64,000 nucleotides of DNA, taken from assembly GCA_015660965.1 (NCBI GenBank), contig JACTVG010000001.1:310001-374000 (forward strand), in the 5' to 3' direction. This stretch comes from Methanoregulaceae archaeon. GTDB lineage: Archaea; Halobacteriota; Methanomicrobia; Methanomicrobiales; Methanospirillaceae. Shown one piece after another: positions 24,777 to 33,911 of this stretch; the first letter of the stretch is position 1; each line of letters begins with the position of its first letter. The notes under the pieces are model-generated. The model did no database searches, was not told the origin of the DNA, and was given only the letters and a program-made list of their open reading frames with translations. The translations under genes were made by a program, and so were the position numbers.

Positions 24777-25199
24777 TCACCGCTTTGCATCGATCTGTTC
24801 TGATGGTAGTGGGCAGGGATCTTTCCCACACACTTGTTTAAGGATTGCAGATTGGTGTTCCATCAATGTCGCAAGATCAAATATACCAGTAATATCAACC
24901 ACACCGATTGCACCGATTGCTTGGCCGTTACCGTCTCGTATTGGTGCAACGGTAACAGGTACTCCTTTATATGCGCCAGAAGAGGGGGTGGTCTTTAAAA
25001 GTTGGTTCTTACGAATTGCCTCTTCAAGTACTGGACCAGAATAGTGGCGATCAATTACTCTACCATCTTCAACGCGAATACCAAATCGATCCTTTGATTT
25101 CGCAGTAACAGGCAATCTGTGAAGCACCTCATGGATTGCGAGGACTATAGGTTCGAGATCTTCCGCCTCCGCATTGGAAGAAAGAGTATAACGGTGCAT
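24777..25199 (-). CDS. methanogen protein of the DUF2111 type
   Basis: A 140-residue protein with a GAYKGVPVTVAPIRDGNGQAIGAIGVVDITG segment like a PAS or GAF core, preceded by RFGIRVEDGRVIDRHYSGPVLEEAIR. I know this as a methanogen family of unknown function (DUF2111). The C-terminal tail has a CGKDPCPLP pair of cysteines. It ends 5 bp before birA starts, so the two are probably cotranscribed. A sensory role is suggested by the fold resemblance only. Confidence 0.7.
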   Translation of the reverse strand: MHRYTLSSNAEAEDLEPIVLAIHEVLHRLPVTAKSKDRFGIRVEDGRVIDRHYSGPVLEEAIRKNQLLKTTPSSGAYKGVPVTVAPIRDGNGQAIGAIGVVDITGIFDLATLMEHQSAILKQVCGKDPCPLPSEQIDAKR

Positions 25200-25231
25200 C
25201 GGTAAACCTCATATTTGTGGTCAATGTCTAT

Positions 25232-25807
25232 CTAAAATAAGGTTTGTGTTCCCGAGTGGCAAAAATTTTTGATGAATGCGCGGGAGGGGAACTCGTGAAT
25301 GCTGGTCACAACAACCCTCCCTTTACCAACTTGCTTTTCAAGGATTACTGCACAATCATCTGCAACTCCGGCAATATCGCATTCGTGTGAGGGAAAAATG
25401 CCATCACACTCAATTTTATCAGCGTCATAATCCTCAATAATGTTAGATGCGATGCTTATTGGAGAGCAGATAATTTTTCTTGGGAAATATTCATGTTGGT
25501 ATTTCAAAGAAAAAGGCAGCCAATCGTATGCTAAAGGATTCTCTATCGCTGCACCGAACACTAGAAGATTTCCACCATTTTCAACAAATTTTTTAATTCT
25601 TGATCCTGATGCTCGGAGAGCTGGGAGGAGTTTAGAATATTTAGGATTACCAAAACCTGTGGGGATTATAAGACAATTTAATGTACTCCGATAGAATGGG
25701 GTGGCAAGCATATGGGGAGTAATTAACTCACAATTGATTCCACAATCCTCAATAAATCTGATAAAATGTTGCTTGGTTTCCCACACAAACCCAGCTCGGC
25801 AACTCAC
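25232..25807 (-). CDS. glutamine-amidotransferase-like protein, resembles biotin-ligase N-terminal domain
   Basis: 191 residues with a flavodoxin/GATase-1-like layout: CGINCELITPHML, LNCLIIPTGFGNPKYSKLLP, IKKFVENGGNLLVFGAA and VGKGRVVVTSIHEFPS. No catalytic Cys-His-Glu triad is evident. The organisation recalls the N-terminal domain found on some eukaryotic biotin ligases (BPL_N), which fits the nearby birA, but the resemblance is from memory and weak. Its start overlaps the rtcB stop by 4 bp. Confidence 0.5.
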   Translation of the reverse strand: MSCRAGFVWETKQHFIRFIEDCGINCELITPHMLATPFYRSTLNCLIIPTGFGNPKYSKLLPALRASGSRIKKFVENGGNLLVFGAAIENPLAYDWLPFSLKYQHEYFPRKIICSPISIASNIIEDYDADKIECDGIFPSHECDIAGVADDCAVILEKQVGKGRVVVTSIHEFPSRAFIKNFCHSGTQTLF

Positions 25808-27237
25808 CCCTTAATCACCCCAAGGGGTTCCAACCGGGCAACTAGATGCGACAACCCAACTTCGTGAACTACTCTCACTACCTCCTCGCTCGGTTTGTAT
25901 ACCTCAGGGGCTTCATCTGCGATGGCTGATTCATTTGGTGCCCGAACAATAATCCCCTCTTTAGCAAGATTTGAGGCAATTTCTCTCCCAGAAAATCTTT
26001 TTTTAGCCTGCGTCCGACTCATCACCCTACCTGCTCCATGACAAGTACTCCCAAATGTTCGCTCCATAGCTGTTTTTGTCCCAACAAGGACAAAAGAAGG
26101 GGTTCCCATACTTCCGGGGATAATGACAGGCTGTCCAATTGCAGTAAGTTCCTGTGGAATATCGTGAGAATATGGACCGAATGCCCTTGTCGCTCCCTTC
26201 CGGTGGACACACACTTTGACTCGTTTTCCGTCAACGTCATGCTCTTCAAATTTAGCTACATTATGCGCCACGTCATAGACAAGGGGCATATCTTCATAGT
26301 TAATGTTATACATCTTCGTGAGCACTTTACGTGTAGTATCAGTAATCAGCTGACGATTTGCCCAAGCGTAGTTAGCTGCAGCTGCCATAGCGCCGAAATA
26401 ACTTCTTCCTTCTGGAGAGCTAATCGGAGCGCAAGCGAGTTGTCGATCGGAAATTTTGATCTGATACTTTTTTGTAGCTGTTTCCAATACTTTGAGATGA
26501 TCAGTACATACTTGGTGACCGAGACCCCGCGAACCACAGTGTATCATACAGCATATCTGATCCTTTGTAAGACCGAATGCTCGTGCTGCACCCTCGTCAT
26601 ATATTTCACGAACAACCTGTAACTCGAGGAAATGATTGCCCGATCCAAGAGTACCTCCTTGGGGGGTACCTCTTTGTTTTGCTTTTGAGGATACTGCTTG
26701 AACGTTCGCATCCTTCATTGTACCTTTTTCCTCACACCGTTCCAAGTCTTTGGAAACACCAAAACCTGCATCCACTGCCCAACGAGCACCCTTTATCATC
26801 ATTCCGTCCAGCGCTTGTGCATTCACACGTAGAGTGCTTTTTGATCCGACCCCAGTAGGTACAGCATTGAACAACTGGTCAATCAGATCCTTTCTACCCG
26901 CAATATCCTTTTTTAAAAGTGGAGTAGTGAGTAAACGGACGCCGCAGTTAATATCAAATCCCACTCCTCCTGGTGAGATAACACCCTCTGTAAGGTCAAA
27001 GGCAGCAACTCCCCCAATTGGAAACCCATACCCCCAGTGGATGTCTGGCATTGCGAGGGAATTTTTTATTATGCCTGGCATCGCGGCAACATTTGCAAGC
27101 TGCTGAACGGCACCAGGTTCGAGAATTTTTTCGAGAGATTCTGAAAGGAAGAACCTTCCGGGAACCCTCATACCGGGAATGGTTCCGATAGGAACTTCCC
27201 ACTCATATGTGCCGACACGTATTACACCCTGCAACAT
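25804..27237 (-). CDS. rtcB: RNA-splicing ligase RtcB
   Basis: The 477-residue intein-free protein contains MPDIHWGYGFPIGGVAAFD, then PGGVGFDINCGVRLL with metal ligands D95 and C98, GSGNHFLELQ, HCGSRGLGHQ and AHNVAKFEEH. RtcB joins 2',3'-cyclic phosphate ends to 5'-OH ends with GTP and is the tRNA exon ligase in archaea. The intron-containing tRNA-Met at 17801 is one likely substrate. Its partner archease is encoded 21 bp upstream in the same direction. Confidence 0.95.
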   Translation of the reverse strand: MLQGVIRVGTYEWEVPIGTIPGMRVPGRFFLSESLEKILEPGAVQQLANVAAMPGIIKNSLAMPDIHWGYGFPIGGVAAFDLTEGVISPGGVGFDINCGVRLLTTPLLKKDIAGRKDLIDQLFNAVPTGVGSKSTLRVNAQALDGMMIKGARWAVDAGFGVSKDLERCEEKGTMKDANVQAVSSKAKQRGTPQGGTLGSGNHFLELQVVREIYDEGAARAFGLTKDQICCMIHCGSRGLGHQVCTDHLKVLETATKKYQIKISDRQLACAPISSPEGRSYFGAMAAAANYAWANRQLITDTTRKVLTKMYNINYEDMPLVYDVAHNVAKFEEHDVDGKRVKVCVHRKGATRAFGPYSHDIPQELTAIGQPVIIPGSMGTPSFVLVGTKTAMERTFGSTCHGAGRVMSRTQAKKRFSGREIASNLAKEGIIVRAPNESAIADEAPEVYKPSEEVVRVVHEVGLSHLVARLEPLGVIKG

Positions 27238-27258
27238 TTTGCAGAATCACCTTCGTAT

Positions 27259-27666
27259 CTATACATCAAATAAGATATCTACGATATAGCCATTTGCATT
27301 GTGACTGATTGAAAGTCCCGAATATGATATACCTTTGACCTCAGTTCCTCCCGAATGCTTCTTTTGGGAAAATTTCTCTCCCAGCAGGACTGCGTGCAAA
27401 TGCAATCCGTTAATTTTTACTTTTACGTTAGAGAATACAAATCCCTCAACTTCTGACACAAAGAGCACTTCAGAAAGAAAATCCAAAAGTAGATCTTCCA
27501 GATTTTCTGCATCGAGATCAACTACTTTTCGAATTGATCCTTCTCGCGATTTACCGTACATTACCTGCATTAACGCATCACAGGTTTCAGAAAAAAGGGC
27601 GTTAAGAGTCAAGGTATGCACCCTGATTTTCACATCTGCAGTATGAGAGATCTCTTCAAAACTCAT
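27259..27666 (-). CDS. archease
   Basis: A 135-residue protein beginning MSFEEISHTADVKIRVH, with LEDLLLDFLSEVLFVSEVEGF in the middle and the usual end GYIVDILFDV. Archease speeds RtcB guanylylation and turnover. I start at the ATG at 27666; six extra in-frame codons upstream do not match the family. It overlaps the preceding small gene by 11 bp and precedes rtcB. Confidence 0.9.
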   Translation of the reverse strand: MSFEEISHTADVKIRVHTLTLNALFSETCDALMQVMYGKSREGSIRKVVDLDAENLEDLLLDFLSEVLFVSEVEGFVFSNVKVKINGLHLHAVLLGEKFSQKKHSGGTEVKGISYSGLSISHNANGYIVDILFDV

Positions 27667-27961
27667 TATCTTCTTGCTCTCCAAGGTCAGAATCTTCGAA
27701 GAACGGGATCATATCCCTCCGAATGGCATGAAGGTATCGAGCCTGATGAATAGACACATAAATAGCATGGTTACCTGCTTTGAGTAAAAAATCAGATTTT
27801 TTTGGTGGTTTTACCTTTGTGGGGAGAAGTATCGGTCCACCACATGAAGTACATACCCGAAAATCACATTCGCGTTTAGCAATATAATCAAGTACGTCGG
27901 GAGCAATAGACACGTCGTGTAGTATGGGGGTCTCTTTAGTATGAACTTGCATGATGCTCAC
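27656..27961 (-). CDS. small conserved-looking protein with a single CxxC
   Basis: A 101-residue protein with FRVCTSCGGPILLPTKVKPPKKSDFLLKAG in its middle. The single CxxCGG could be half of a zinc site formed by a dimer. The C-terminal end is very acidic (PFFEDSDLGEQEDNEF). I do not recognise a family. It overlaps archease, suggesting a shared mRNA with the RNA-ligase genes. The start may instead be the ATG three codons in. Confidence 0.6.
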   Translation of the reverse strand: MSIMQVHTKETPILHDVSIAPDVLDYIAKRECDFRVCTSCGGPILLPTKVKPPKKSDFLLKAGNHAIYVSIHQARYLHAIRRDMIPFFEDSDLGEQEDNEF

Positions 27962-28008
27962 TAAATATGCGATAAATGGTAAAAATCGTTATGGTTGGAG
28001 TCCCAGAA

Positions 28009-28320
28009 TTAACCCGTTCTGACAAGTCTCACAACGAGGTCGACATACTTTTCCTTGAGTTGATAAAAGCTTGCGCCTTCTGTATTCTTTGTTACATGGA
28101 GAATACCGATACGCGAAGCGATAATCCCTACCATCGAAGCGATTGTATGGAAAGTAACCGTAAATTGTTTCTGCAATTTTGCGACCAATTCTGCAATTGA
28201 TATCGAATCAGCTCGAATAAAAAGTCTAAGGAGTTCTCGTCTGATTCCTGTCCTGTCTCGAGCAAGATAAGAACGTAGACGTGCTTCGATGATTCTCTTG
28301 ATCTCTTGTGGAGATCTCAT
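28009..28320 (-). CDS. methanogen HTH-like protein of the DUF2551 type
   Basis: 103 residues, mostly helical: IKRIIEARLRSYLARDRTGIRRELLRLF followed by a likely winged helix (SISIAELVAKLQKQFTVTFHTIASMVGIIASRIGILHVTK). I know a methanogen family, DUF2551, with this look; function unknown, DNA binding plausible. It is the first gene of the long leftward run and has its own TATA box. Confidence 0.65.
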   Translation of the reverse strand: MRSPQEIKRIIEARLRSYLARDRTGIRRELLRLFIRADSISIAELVAKLQKQFTVTFHTIASMVGIIASRIGILHVTKNTEGASFYQLKEKYVDLVVRLVRTG

Positions 28321-28343
28321 AAGTTGAGTTTCGAAAGGTTCTG

Positions 28344-28352
28344 TATATATAT
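28344..28352 (-). promoter_or_regulatory. TATA box for the leftward run starting at 28320
   Basis: TATATATAT centred 28 bp before the ATG at 28320 predicts transcription starting essentially at the start codon, that is, a leaderless mRNA. The 195-bp divergent region to secF is otherwise AT-rich with no gene. Confidence 0.45.
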
Positions 28353-28515
28353 TTTTTGATTTTTTGCGTTTTAAAATCCCTGTTTACTGAGTGCGCCATT
28401 TTACAATGAGTCTCTAATATTTTGCGCAATTATTTAAACAATAAAATTCAGGTTTTTAATTCTAAATTTCCTTGCGTGTTACTATTATAACCATTTATGA
28501 ACAGATGATTACGAT

Positions 28516-29367
28516 ATGGGATTGATCAATTATAATATCGAAAAATATTCACCCAAGCAGCTTGTTATCATCCCGTTTGCTCTGCTTGCTATATCCCTGG
28601 TGCTACTTATACTCAATATGACAGCCACAGGAATGCCGGTCACTCCGGGCATTGATTTTTCTGGAGGTACTGCTGTCACAGTTTTCACAACTGACAGTAA
28701 AGAGCAGATACAAGCAACTTTTTCTGGTTATCCCCTCATGGATATCGGAGAGGGTGTTAACAACGGGAAATTCCTCAAGTTTGGGTTAATGGATGATGCA
28801 AAATACCGGGCATTGACAGCCTTGATTAATCAAAAATATCCCGACGCAAAAGTTGATCAAATAGGGGAGTCTTTTGGAAAGACTCTTCAGTCCCAGGCCG
28901 TTATCGCTTTGATTTTGTCATTTATCGGGATGTCGATTGTCGTTTTTATCTCGTTCCGAACTTTTGTACCATCATGCGCTGTTGTTCTCTCTGCTTTTGC
29001 TGATATGGTGATGACAGCTGCAGTTATGAATATAATCGGTATACCCCTATCGCTCGGCACGACTGCAGCACTCCTCATGCTTATTGGTTACTCTGTAGAT
29101 AGCGATATCCTGTTAACAAATCGCGTATTAAAAAGGCAGGGTAAACTTAATGAAAAACTCCAGGGAGCATTTCACACCGGTATTATAATGACATCAACCA
29201 CAATTGCTGCGGCAACAGCAATGTTGATTGTGTCATGGTTTGGACAAGTGCAGATGATAATGGAAATTTCGACGGTACTCCTTTTAGGACTTTTCTTTGA
29301 TATCCTGAACACTTGGCTCACCAATGTCGGAATCCTGAAATGGTATGTCCAGAAGGGTGGGAAATGA
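28516..29367 (+). CDS. secF: protein-export membrane protein SecF
   Basis: A 283-residue RND-type protein with one N-terminal helix (LVIIPFALLAISLVLLILNM), an extracytoplasmic domain containing PGIDFSGGTAVTVF, and a C-terminal bundle of five helices with LIGYSVDSDILLTNRVLK. SecF works with SecD and SecYEG in protein export. As usual in archaea, secF precedes secD; the two overlap by 4 bp (ATGA). Confidence 0.9.
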   Translation: MGLINYNIEKYSPKQLVIIPFALLAISLVLLILNMTATGMPVTPGIDFSGGTAVTVFTTDSKEQIQATFSGYPLMDIGEGVNNGKFLKFGLMDDAKYRALTALINQKYPDAKVDQIGESFGKTLQSQAVIALILSFIGMSIVVFISFRTFVPSCAVVLSAFADMVMTAAVMNIIGIPLSLGTTAALLMLIGYSVDSDILLTNRVLKRQGKLNEKLQGAFHTGIIMTSTTIAAATAMLIVSWFGQVQMIMEISTVLLLGLFFDILNTWLTNVGILKWYVQKGGK

Positions 29368-30830
29368 ACGCAAAGGAATTAAAAACGCTTCTCACCGACT
29401 GGCGTGTCGCGATGCTTCTTATCCTTGTTGTTGGATCTTTGGTTACAATCTACATCTACCCAAGCCTCACCCCTCAAAACGGTGTCCAAGGAAACCTTCA
29501 GTTTGGGCTCGATCTTCAGCAGGGTGCTTGGTTGCAACTTGAATTCCGTGCCGAAGTCATCGGGTTCACAACCGACCGGCCACTGAATGATTTTGTATCT
29601 GATCTCTCTAAAAAATTGGACACCGAAGTCCAAACAATTGATGCAACCCATCTTGAGATAAGGAAATACTATACGCAAGAAGATTTGACTCGGTTGGTTG
29701 AATCAACAGGTGGAAATGTCACTTCTTTCCAACCAGGTGTTTCAAAAGCAACTGCAGATGATGTAAAGCAGATCCTTGAGAATAAGATTAACACTCTTGG
29801 AACAAAGGATGCGAAAGTAAACACACTCACTGGTTTAAATAATGTCGCACGCTATGTTCGCGTCGAACTTGCCGGTGTTGACATGAATCAGGCACAGGCG
29901 ATAGTTGGCAAACAGGGCAAGTTTGAGATCCGTATCCAAACCATTGGCAATGAGACTGAACATGTTTTATACGGAGATTCAATTACCAGTGTCCAAACCC
30001 CAGCTCAGGAACCTGTTGGAAGTAATACATGGGGTGTTGGTTTTACTTTGAGCAATGCTGGCGCAACTGCGTTCCGAGATTCTGCAATTAAGTATGGAGC
30101 AACCGTTGACCCAACAAACCATCACTTGATAATGCTCCTTGATAACGTTACAGTATATTCCGCCCCGCTTTCAGAAGATTTAGCTGCTAAGGTTCAAACA
30201 GAAGAAGTCCGTCAGCTTTTCGCGTCAACTGGACAAGGAACATACGGAACACAACAGGCTACAAACCTTGAAATTCATCTTCGAGCTGGTGCTCTACCGG
30301 TTGATGTGAGCGTTGCGGGTTCTGGTTCACAGTCAGCACCCTTGGGCGAACATTTCAAAATGATGTCTTTACTTGCCGGTATCCTTGCATTGGTTACTGT
30401 CGGTTTTGTTATCTATTATCGGTACCGCGAACCTAGCATAGTCCTTCCGATGGTGCTTATCAATGCATCTGAGATCATTATTCTTCTTGGTTTCATTAAT
30501 CTCATCAGGTTCCAGATGGATTTACCCACAATCGCTGGTCTTATTGCGGTGTTGGGAACTGGTATCGATCAATTGGTGGTAATCACTGATGAGATTCTAC
30601 ACGAAGGAAAAGTACCGTCTCCAAATTTGTATCTTAAAAGACTTGCTCGAGCGCTCAGCATCATCGTTGTCGCTGCGGCAACGGTTATTATAGCGATGGT
30701 TCCACTTGCCTTGATGGATCTTTCCACGTTAAAAGGATTTGCGCTCATCACAATAATGGGAGTACTTGTTGGCGTACTAGTTACACGTCCTGCATATGGA
30801 AGAATCATCATGGTGATTCTTTCAAAATAA
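29364..30830 (+). CDS. secD: protein-export membrane protein SecD
   Basis: A 488-residue protein with an N-terminal helix (VAMLLILVVGSLVTIYIYPS), the QFGLDLQQGAWLQLE motif (residues about 47-61), a large extracytoplasmic domain to about residue 320, and a C-terminal membrane bundle (MMSLLAGILALVTVGFVIYYRY, GLIAVLGTGIDQLVVITDEIL). The start is placed at the ATG overlapping the secF stop; seventeen more codons are open upstream but duplicate secF sequence in another frame. Confidence 0.9.
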   Translation: MNAKELKTLLTDWRVAMLLILVVGSLVTIYIYPSLTPQNGVQGNLQFGLDLQQGAWLQLEFRAEVIGFTTDRPLNDFVSDLSKKLDTEVQTIDATHLEIRKYYTQEDLTRLVESTGGNVTSFQPGVSKATADDVKQILENKINTLGTKDAKVNTLTGLNNVARYVRVELAGVDMNQAQAIVGKQGKFEIRIQTIGNETEHVLYGDSITSVQTPAQEPVGSNTWGVGFTLSNAGATAFRDSAIKYGATVDPTNHHLIMLLDNVTVYSAPLSEDLAAKVQTEEVRQLFASTGQGTYGTQQATNLEIHLRAGALPVDVSVAGSGSQSAPLGEHFKMMSLLAGILALVTVGFVIYYRYREPSIVLPMVLINASEIIILLGFINLIRFQMDLPTIAGLIAVLGTGIDQLVVITDEILHEGKVPSPNLYLKRLARALSIIVVAAATVIIAMVPLALMDLSTLKGFALITIMGVLVGVLVTRPAYGRIIMVILSK

Positions 30831-30882
30831 CAAGTGCATACCTTTATCACTTTTTTTACTGACAATTGTTCTGGGAAAATTG

Positions 30883-31155
30883 ATGGCAAAACCAATACTG
30901 TATGACTTTTTTGCTACGTGGTGTGGACCATGTCGGATTCAGGGACCAATTCTTGAAGAAGTGGGTAAAAAGTTTGGAGATTCTGTTGAAATTAAAAAGG
31001 TTGATGTTGACCAACACATGGATCTTGCTGAAAAATACAGCATTCGCGTCGTTCCAACTTTAATCATTGAAAAGGACGGAAGTGTTGTTCAGATGCTGGA
31101 AGGGGTAACCGATGGAAGAACCCTTGAAAATCTACTACGTCCGCTGGTGGGATAA
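30883..31155 (+). CDS. small thioredoxin
   Basis: A 90-residue thioredoxin with the redox motif FFATWCGPCR (C14, C17) and the cis-proline turn VVPTLIIEKDG. It reduces disulfides in target proteins; in methanogens such small proteins may be fed by F420- or NADPH-linked reductases. It abuts npdG with no gap, so the two share an mRNA. The gene may begin one codon earlier at TTG. Confidence 0.9.
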   Translation: MAKPILYDFFATWCGPCRIQGPILEEVGKKFGDSVEIKKVDVDQHMDLAEKYSIRVVPTLIIEKDGSVVQMLEGVTDGRTLENLLRPLVG

Positions 31156-31806
31156 ATGATAATTGGTATTGTAGGAGGCACTGGCGATATCGGAGAGGGT
31201 ATGGCGATGCGTCTTGCACCTCTTTTCGATATCATTGTGGGTTCCCGAGAACAAGAAAAAGCACAAACAAGTTGTGAGTGTAGCATTGAAGCATTGAAAA
31301 AGATAGGAAAAGAGTGTACACTAAAAGGAGTTAGTAATCAAACCGCGGTTGATGATTCTGACATTGTGATCCTTGCAATACCATTTAAACATCTTTCAGG
31401 AACGCTTGAAACTCTTCATGGCTTCGAAGACAAAATTGTAGTAAGTCCAATTAATCCGATGGAAAAACGTGATTTTTTTGTATTCGTACCTCCTCCGGAG
31501 GGATCTGCAGCGTTAATGGTGAGGAAGATGTTGCCAGAAAGCGCACGTGTCTGTTTAGCCTTCAATACGATTGCAGCGAACAAATGGCGTGCACTTACCG
31601 AAGAACTTGTATACTCAGTACCTGTCTGCGGGGATGATACAGCAGCGAAACAGAAAGTAATGGATGTAGTTAATAAAGTTTCGAAACTTCAAGCCTTTGA
31701 TGCCGGTCCACTTGCGGTATCCCCTTTGATCGAATCACTCACTCCTCTCCTACTTAATATTGCACGGTACAATAGGATGAAAGATGTCGGTATCCACTTC
31801 CGTTAG
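31156..31806 (+). CDS. npdG: F420H2:NADP oxidoreductase
   Basis: A 216-residue Rossmann protein starting MIIGIVGGTGDIGEGMA (NADP-binding glycine loop), with FDIIVGSRE as the second strand that recognises the phosphate and a long F420-contacting middle (VVSPINPMEK, LAFNTIAANKWRAL). It moves hydride between F420H2 and NADP+. The C terminus (PLIESLTPLLLNIARYN) fits the family. It overlaps the glycosylase gene by 23 bp. Confidence 0.88.
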   Translation: MIIGIVGGTGDIGEGMAMRLAPLFDIIVGSREQEKAQTSCECSIEALKKIGKECTLKGVSNQTAVDDSDIVILAIPFKHLSGTLETLHGFEDKIVVSPINPMEKRDFFVFVPPPEGSAALMVRKMLPESARVCLAFNTIAANKWRALTEELVYSVPVCGDDTAAKQKVMDVVNKVSKLQAFDAGPLAVSPLIESLTPLLLNIARYNRMKDVGIHFR

Positions 31807-32419
31807 GATCGCAAGAATTATTCAATACCTTGACGCAAAATACGGGAAAATCGATTGGTGGCAAGGTGATATTGACGAAGTATTGATTGGTGCGATTCTC
31901 ACTCAACAAACACGTTGGGAGAATGTTGAAAGGGCTCTTAAAGAGCTTAAACGTCAGGGACTCTGTTCTATTGAAGCGATTTCATTAACAAATAAGAAGA
32001 GCGTCCAAATGGCAATCCGATCCAATGGTTTTTATCGAATCAAAACTGAACGTCTCAAATCTTTAGCCTCTTTTGTTATGGGTAGATATGGGGGCATTGA
32101 AGGAATGGCAAGAGAGTCAACAAGAGGGCTCCGTAAAAATCTTCTTGAAATATCTGGAATTGGGGAAGAGACGGCTGATAGCATTCTATGTTATGGTTTT
32201 CAACGCACAAGTTTTGTAATAGATGCATATACAGAGAGGATATGTAAGTGTCTAGGCCTCAATGAAAAACGGTCTGAATACAAAAAATTGTTTGAAAAAG
32301 TTCTCCCCCTTAGTGCTCTGTCGTATCAGCTAACACATGCGCATATAGTGGAATATGCAAAGGAATATTGTGGAAAAAAGAGGTGTGGTGAATGTTCACT
32401 CAAGATTTTAAACGAATAG
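31784..32419 (+). CDS. HhH-GPD DNA glycosylase, probably monofunctional
   Basis: A 211-residue EndoIII-like protein with AILTQQTRWENVERALKEL and helix-hairpin-helix LLEISGIGEETADSILCYGF. The Asp is kept (FVIDAYTERI), but the Lys that makes EndoIII a lyase (GxGxKTA) is Glu here, as in MagIII-type glycosylases acting on alkylated bases. The iron-sulfur loop is incomplete: EYCGKKRCGECSL supplies three cysteines and the fourth is missing before the stop. The 3' end overlaps the aldolase gene by 28 bp. Confidence 0.8.
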   Translation: MSVSTSVRIARIIQYLDAKYGKIDWWQGDIDEVLIGAILTQQTRWENVERALKELKRQGLCSIEAISLTNKKSVQMAIRSNGFYRIKTERLKSLASFVMGRYGGIEGMARESTRGLRKNLLEISGIGEETADSILCYGFQRTSFVIDAYTERICKCLGLNEKRSEYKKLFEKVLPLSALSYQLTHAHIVEYAKEYCGKKRCGECSLKILNE

Positions 32420-32928
32420 GAAAACGGTTGTTTGACGAACATTTAGTTGGGGGGAATTTTGGGAATATCAGCATAAAGGTAAAGAACGGAATGTACATCA
32501 CCAGTACTGGTTCTTTTCTAGATGACCCCGGTGATCTTGTCCTTGTTAATTTTGAAGGAGAAGTGCCCCCCCAAACCTCAAGTGAATTTCGCGTTCATCG
32601 ACAAATATATAGGAAAACTCAACATTCTGCAATTGTTCATGCTCATCCTCCATATGCTGTCGCAGCATCACTTGTCTTTGATAATATTATCCCAAAGGAT
32701 AGCGAAGGGCAGCTGCTCTGTCCTTCAATTCCCGTAGTTGTTGAGCGTCCGGGCAGTGACGAACTTGCGCAAAATGTAGCCAATTCTCTCATTGATTCAA
32801 ACCTTGTGATCGCGCGAGGACATGGTACTTTTGCTGCAGGAAAATCTCTCAATGAAGCGTACCTTTTTACATCACTCGCTGAGTACTCTTGTCGTGTAAT
32901 CACTTTTGAGAAAGATCTCAAGAAGTAA
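32392..32928 (+). CDS. class II aldolase (fuculose-1-phosphate aldolase-like)
   Basis: 178 residues with zinc ligands H83 and H85 (VHAHPPYA) and H144 (ARGHGTF), catalytic Glu65 in SSEFRVHRQIY, and the substrate loop GNFGNISIK. Archaeal relatives such as the Methanocaldococcus enzyme make lactaldehyde from fuculose phosphate, a possible route to the lactate part of coenzyme F420. The neighbouring npdG, an F420 enzyme, fits but does not prove this. Confidence 0.8.
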   Translation: MFTQDFKRIGKRLFDEHLVGGNFGNISIKVKNGMYITSTGSFLDDPGDLVLVNFEGEVPPQTSSEFRVHRQIYRKTQHSAIVHAHPPYAVAASLVFDNIIPKDSEGQLLCPSIPVVVERPGSDELAQNVANSLIDSNLVIARGHGTFAAGKSLNEAYLFTSLAEYSCRVITFEKDLKK

Positions 32929-32947
32929 AAAAGAATTAAAAATTATC

Positions 32948-33871
32948 CTATTTTTGCGATTTTGGTGGTTGAAGTAGTTGGATTTCTCTTATTAGCTCGC
33001 GATGGAAGACAAGCAACATATCTGAGATCATTCCAAACATGAAGATTTCAATACCTACGACGATGAGCAACACGGTCAAAATTGTAAGAGGGATGTGGTC
33101 GATATGACGCAACCATTCAAGAACAACATAAACACCCGTCAACATACCAAGAAGTGTGGTGAATACCCCCATCATTCCAAAATAAAACATTGGATTGTTA
33201 ACTCGTGCTAACCGGTAGATGGTCGTGACAATTTTGATTCCATCATGAAATGGTGACAATTTTGTTGCAGTTCCAGGTCGACGCAAGTATTTTATCGGTA
33301 CAACCATAATTCGCTGACCGTTTCTGACGGCTTCAACTGAAATTTCAGTCTCAATCTCGAACCCTCGCTCTTTGAGATTCATTTGTTGGACGGCAAGTTT
33401 TGTAAACGCCCGATAACCAGATAAGATATCATGGAGATCTCTGCTATGTGCGACTTTGAAGAGGAGATTGAGCATGTGGTTTCCAAACAGATTCATCCGA
33501 GAAAACGATCCTTCTTCAGCATTAATTAGACGGTCACCAATAACCTGATCAAATCCCAAAAAGAGCGGGGTTAACATCTTTTCTGCATCTTTTGCCGTAT
33601 AGGTGCCATCCCCATCAAGCATTAGTATATAGGGTTGTTCGATTAACTCGAACGCTTCCATAATTGCATTGCCTTTACCTTTTCCTGATTGAGTACGAAC
33701 GTTGGCGCCGGCTTCGCGGGCACTCTTTACCGTGTTATCCGTACTTTTTCCGTCAATGACGAGGATGTTGTTGTACCCCTGAGCTTTAAACTCCCGTACA
33801 ACATTACCGATTGTAGGCCCCTCATTTAATGTCGGAATCAAGACACAGACTTCATCTTTGTTAAATTTCAT
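32948..33871 (-). CDS. aglJ: AglJ-like dolichol-phosphate glycosyltransferase
   Basis: A 307-residue family 2 glycosyltransferase: VCVLIPTLNEGPTIGNVV at the N terminus, LMLDGDGTY as the metal-binding DxD, and two C-terminal membrane helices (MFYFGMMGVFTTLLGMLTGVYVVLEWL, LTILTVLLIVVGIEIFMFGMI). It closely recalls AglJ, which adds the first hexose to dolichol phosphate for N-glycosylation of S-layer proteins. It could link the pseudaminate made from the left-hand cluster to surface glycans, though the two loci are 24 kb apart. Confidence 0.8.
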   Translation of the reverse strand: MKFNKDEVCVLIPTLNEGPTIGNVVREFKAQGYNNILVIDGKSTDNTVKSAREAGANVRTQSGKGKGNAIMEAFELIEQPYILMLDGDGTYTAKDAEKMLTPLFLGFDQVIGDRLINAEEGSFSRMNLFGNHMLNLLFKVAHSRDLHDILSGYRAFTKLAVQQMNLKERGFEIETEISVEAVRNGQRIMVVPIKYLRRPGTATKLSPFHDGIKIVTTIYRLARVNNPMFYFGMMGVFTTLLGMLTGVYVVLEWLRHIDHIPLTILTVLLIVVGIEIFMFGMISDMLLVFHRELIREIQLLQPPKSQK

Positions 33872-33911
33872 TAGCTATAGTATTTTTTAACTAGTTGTCA
33901 TAAGGTCTTCT

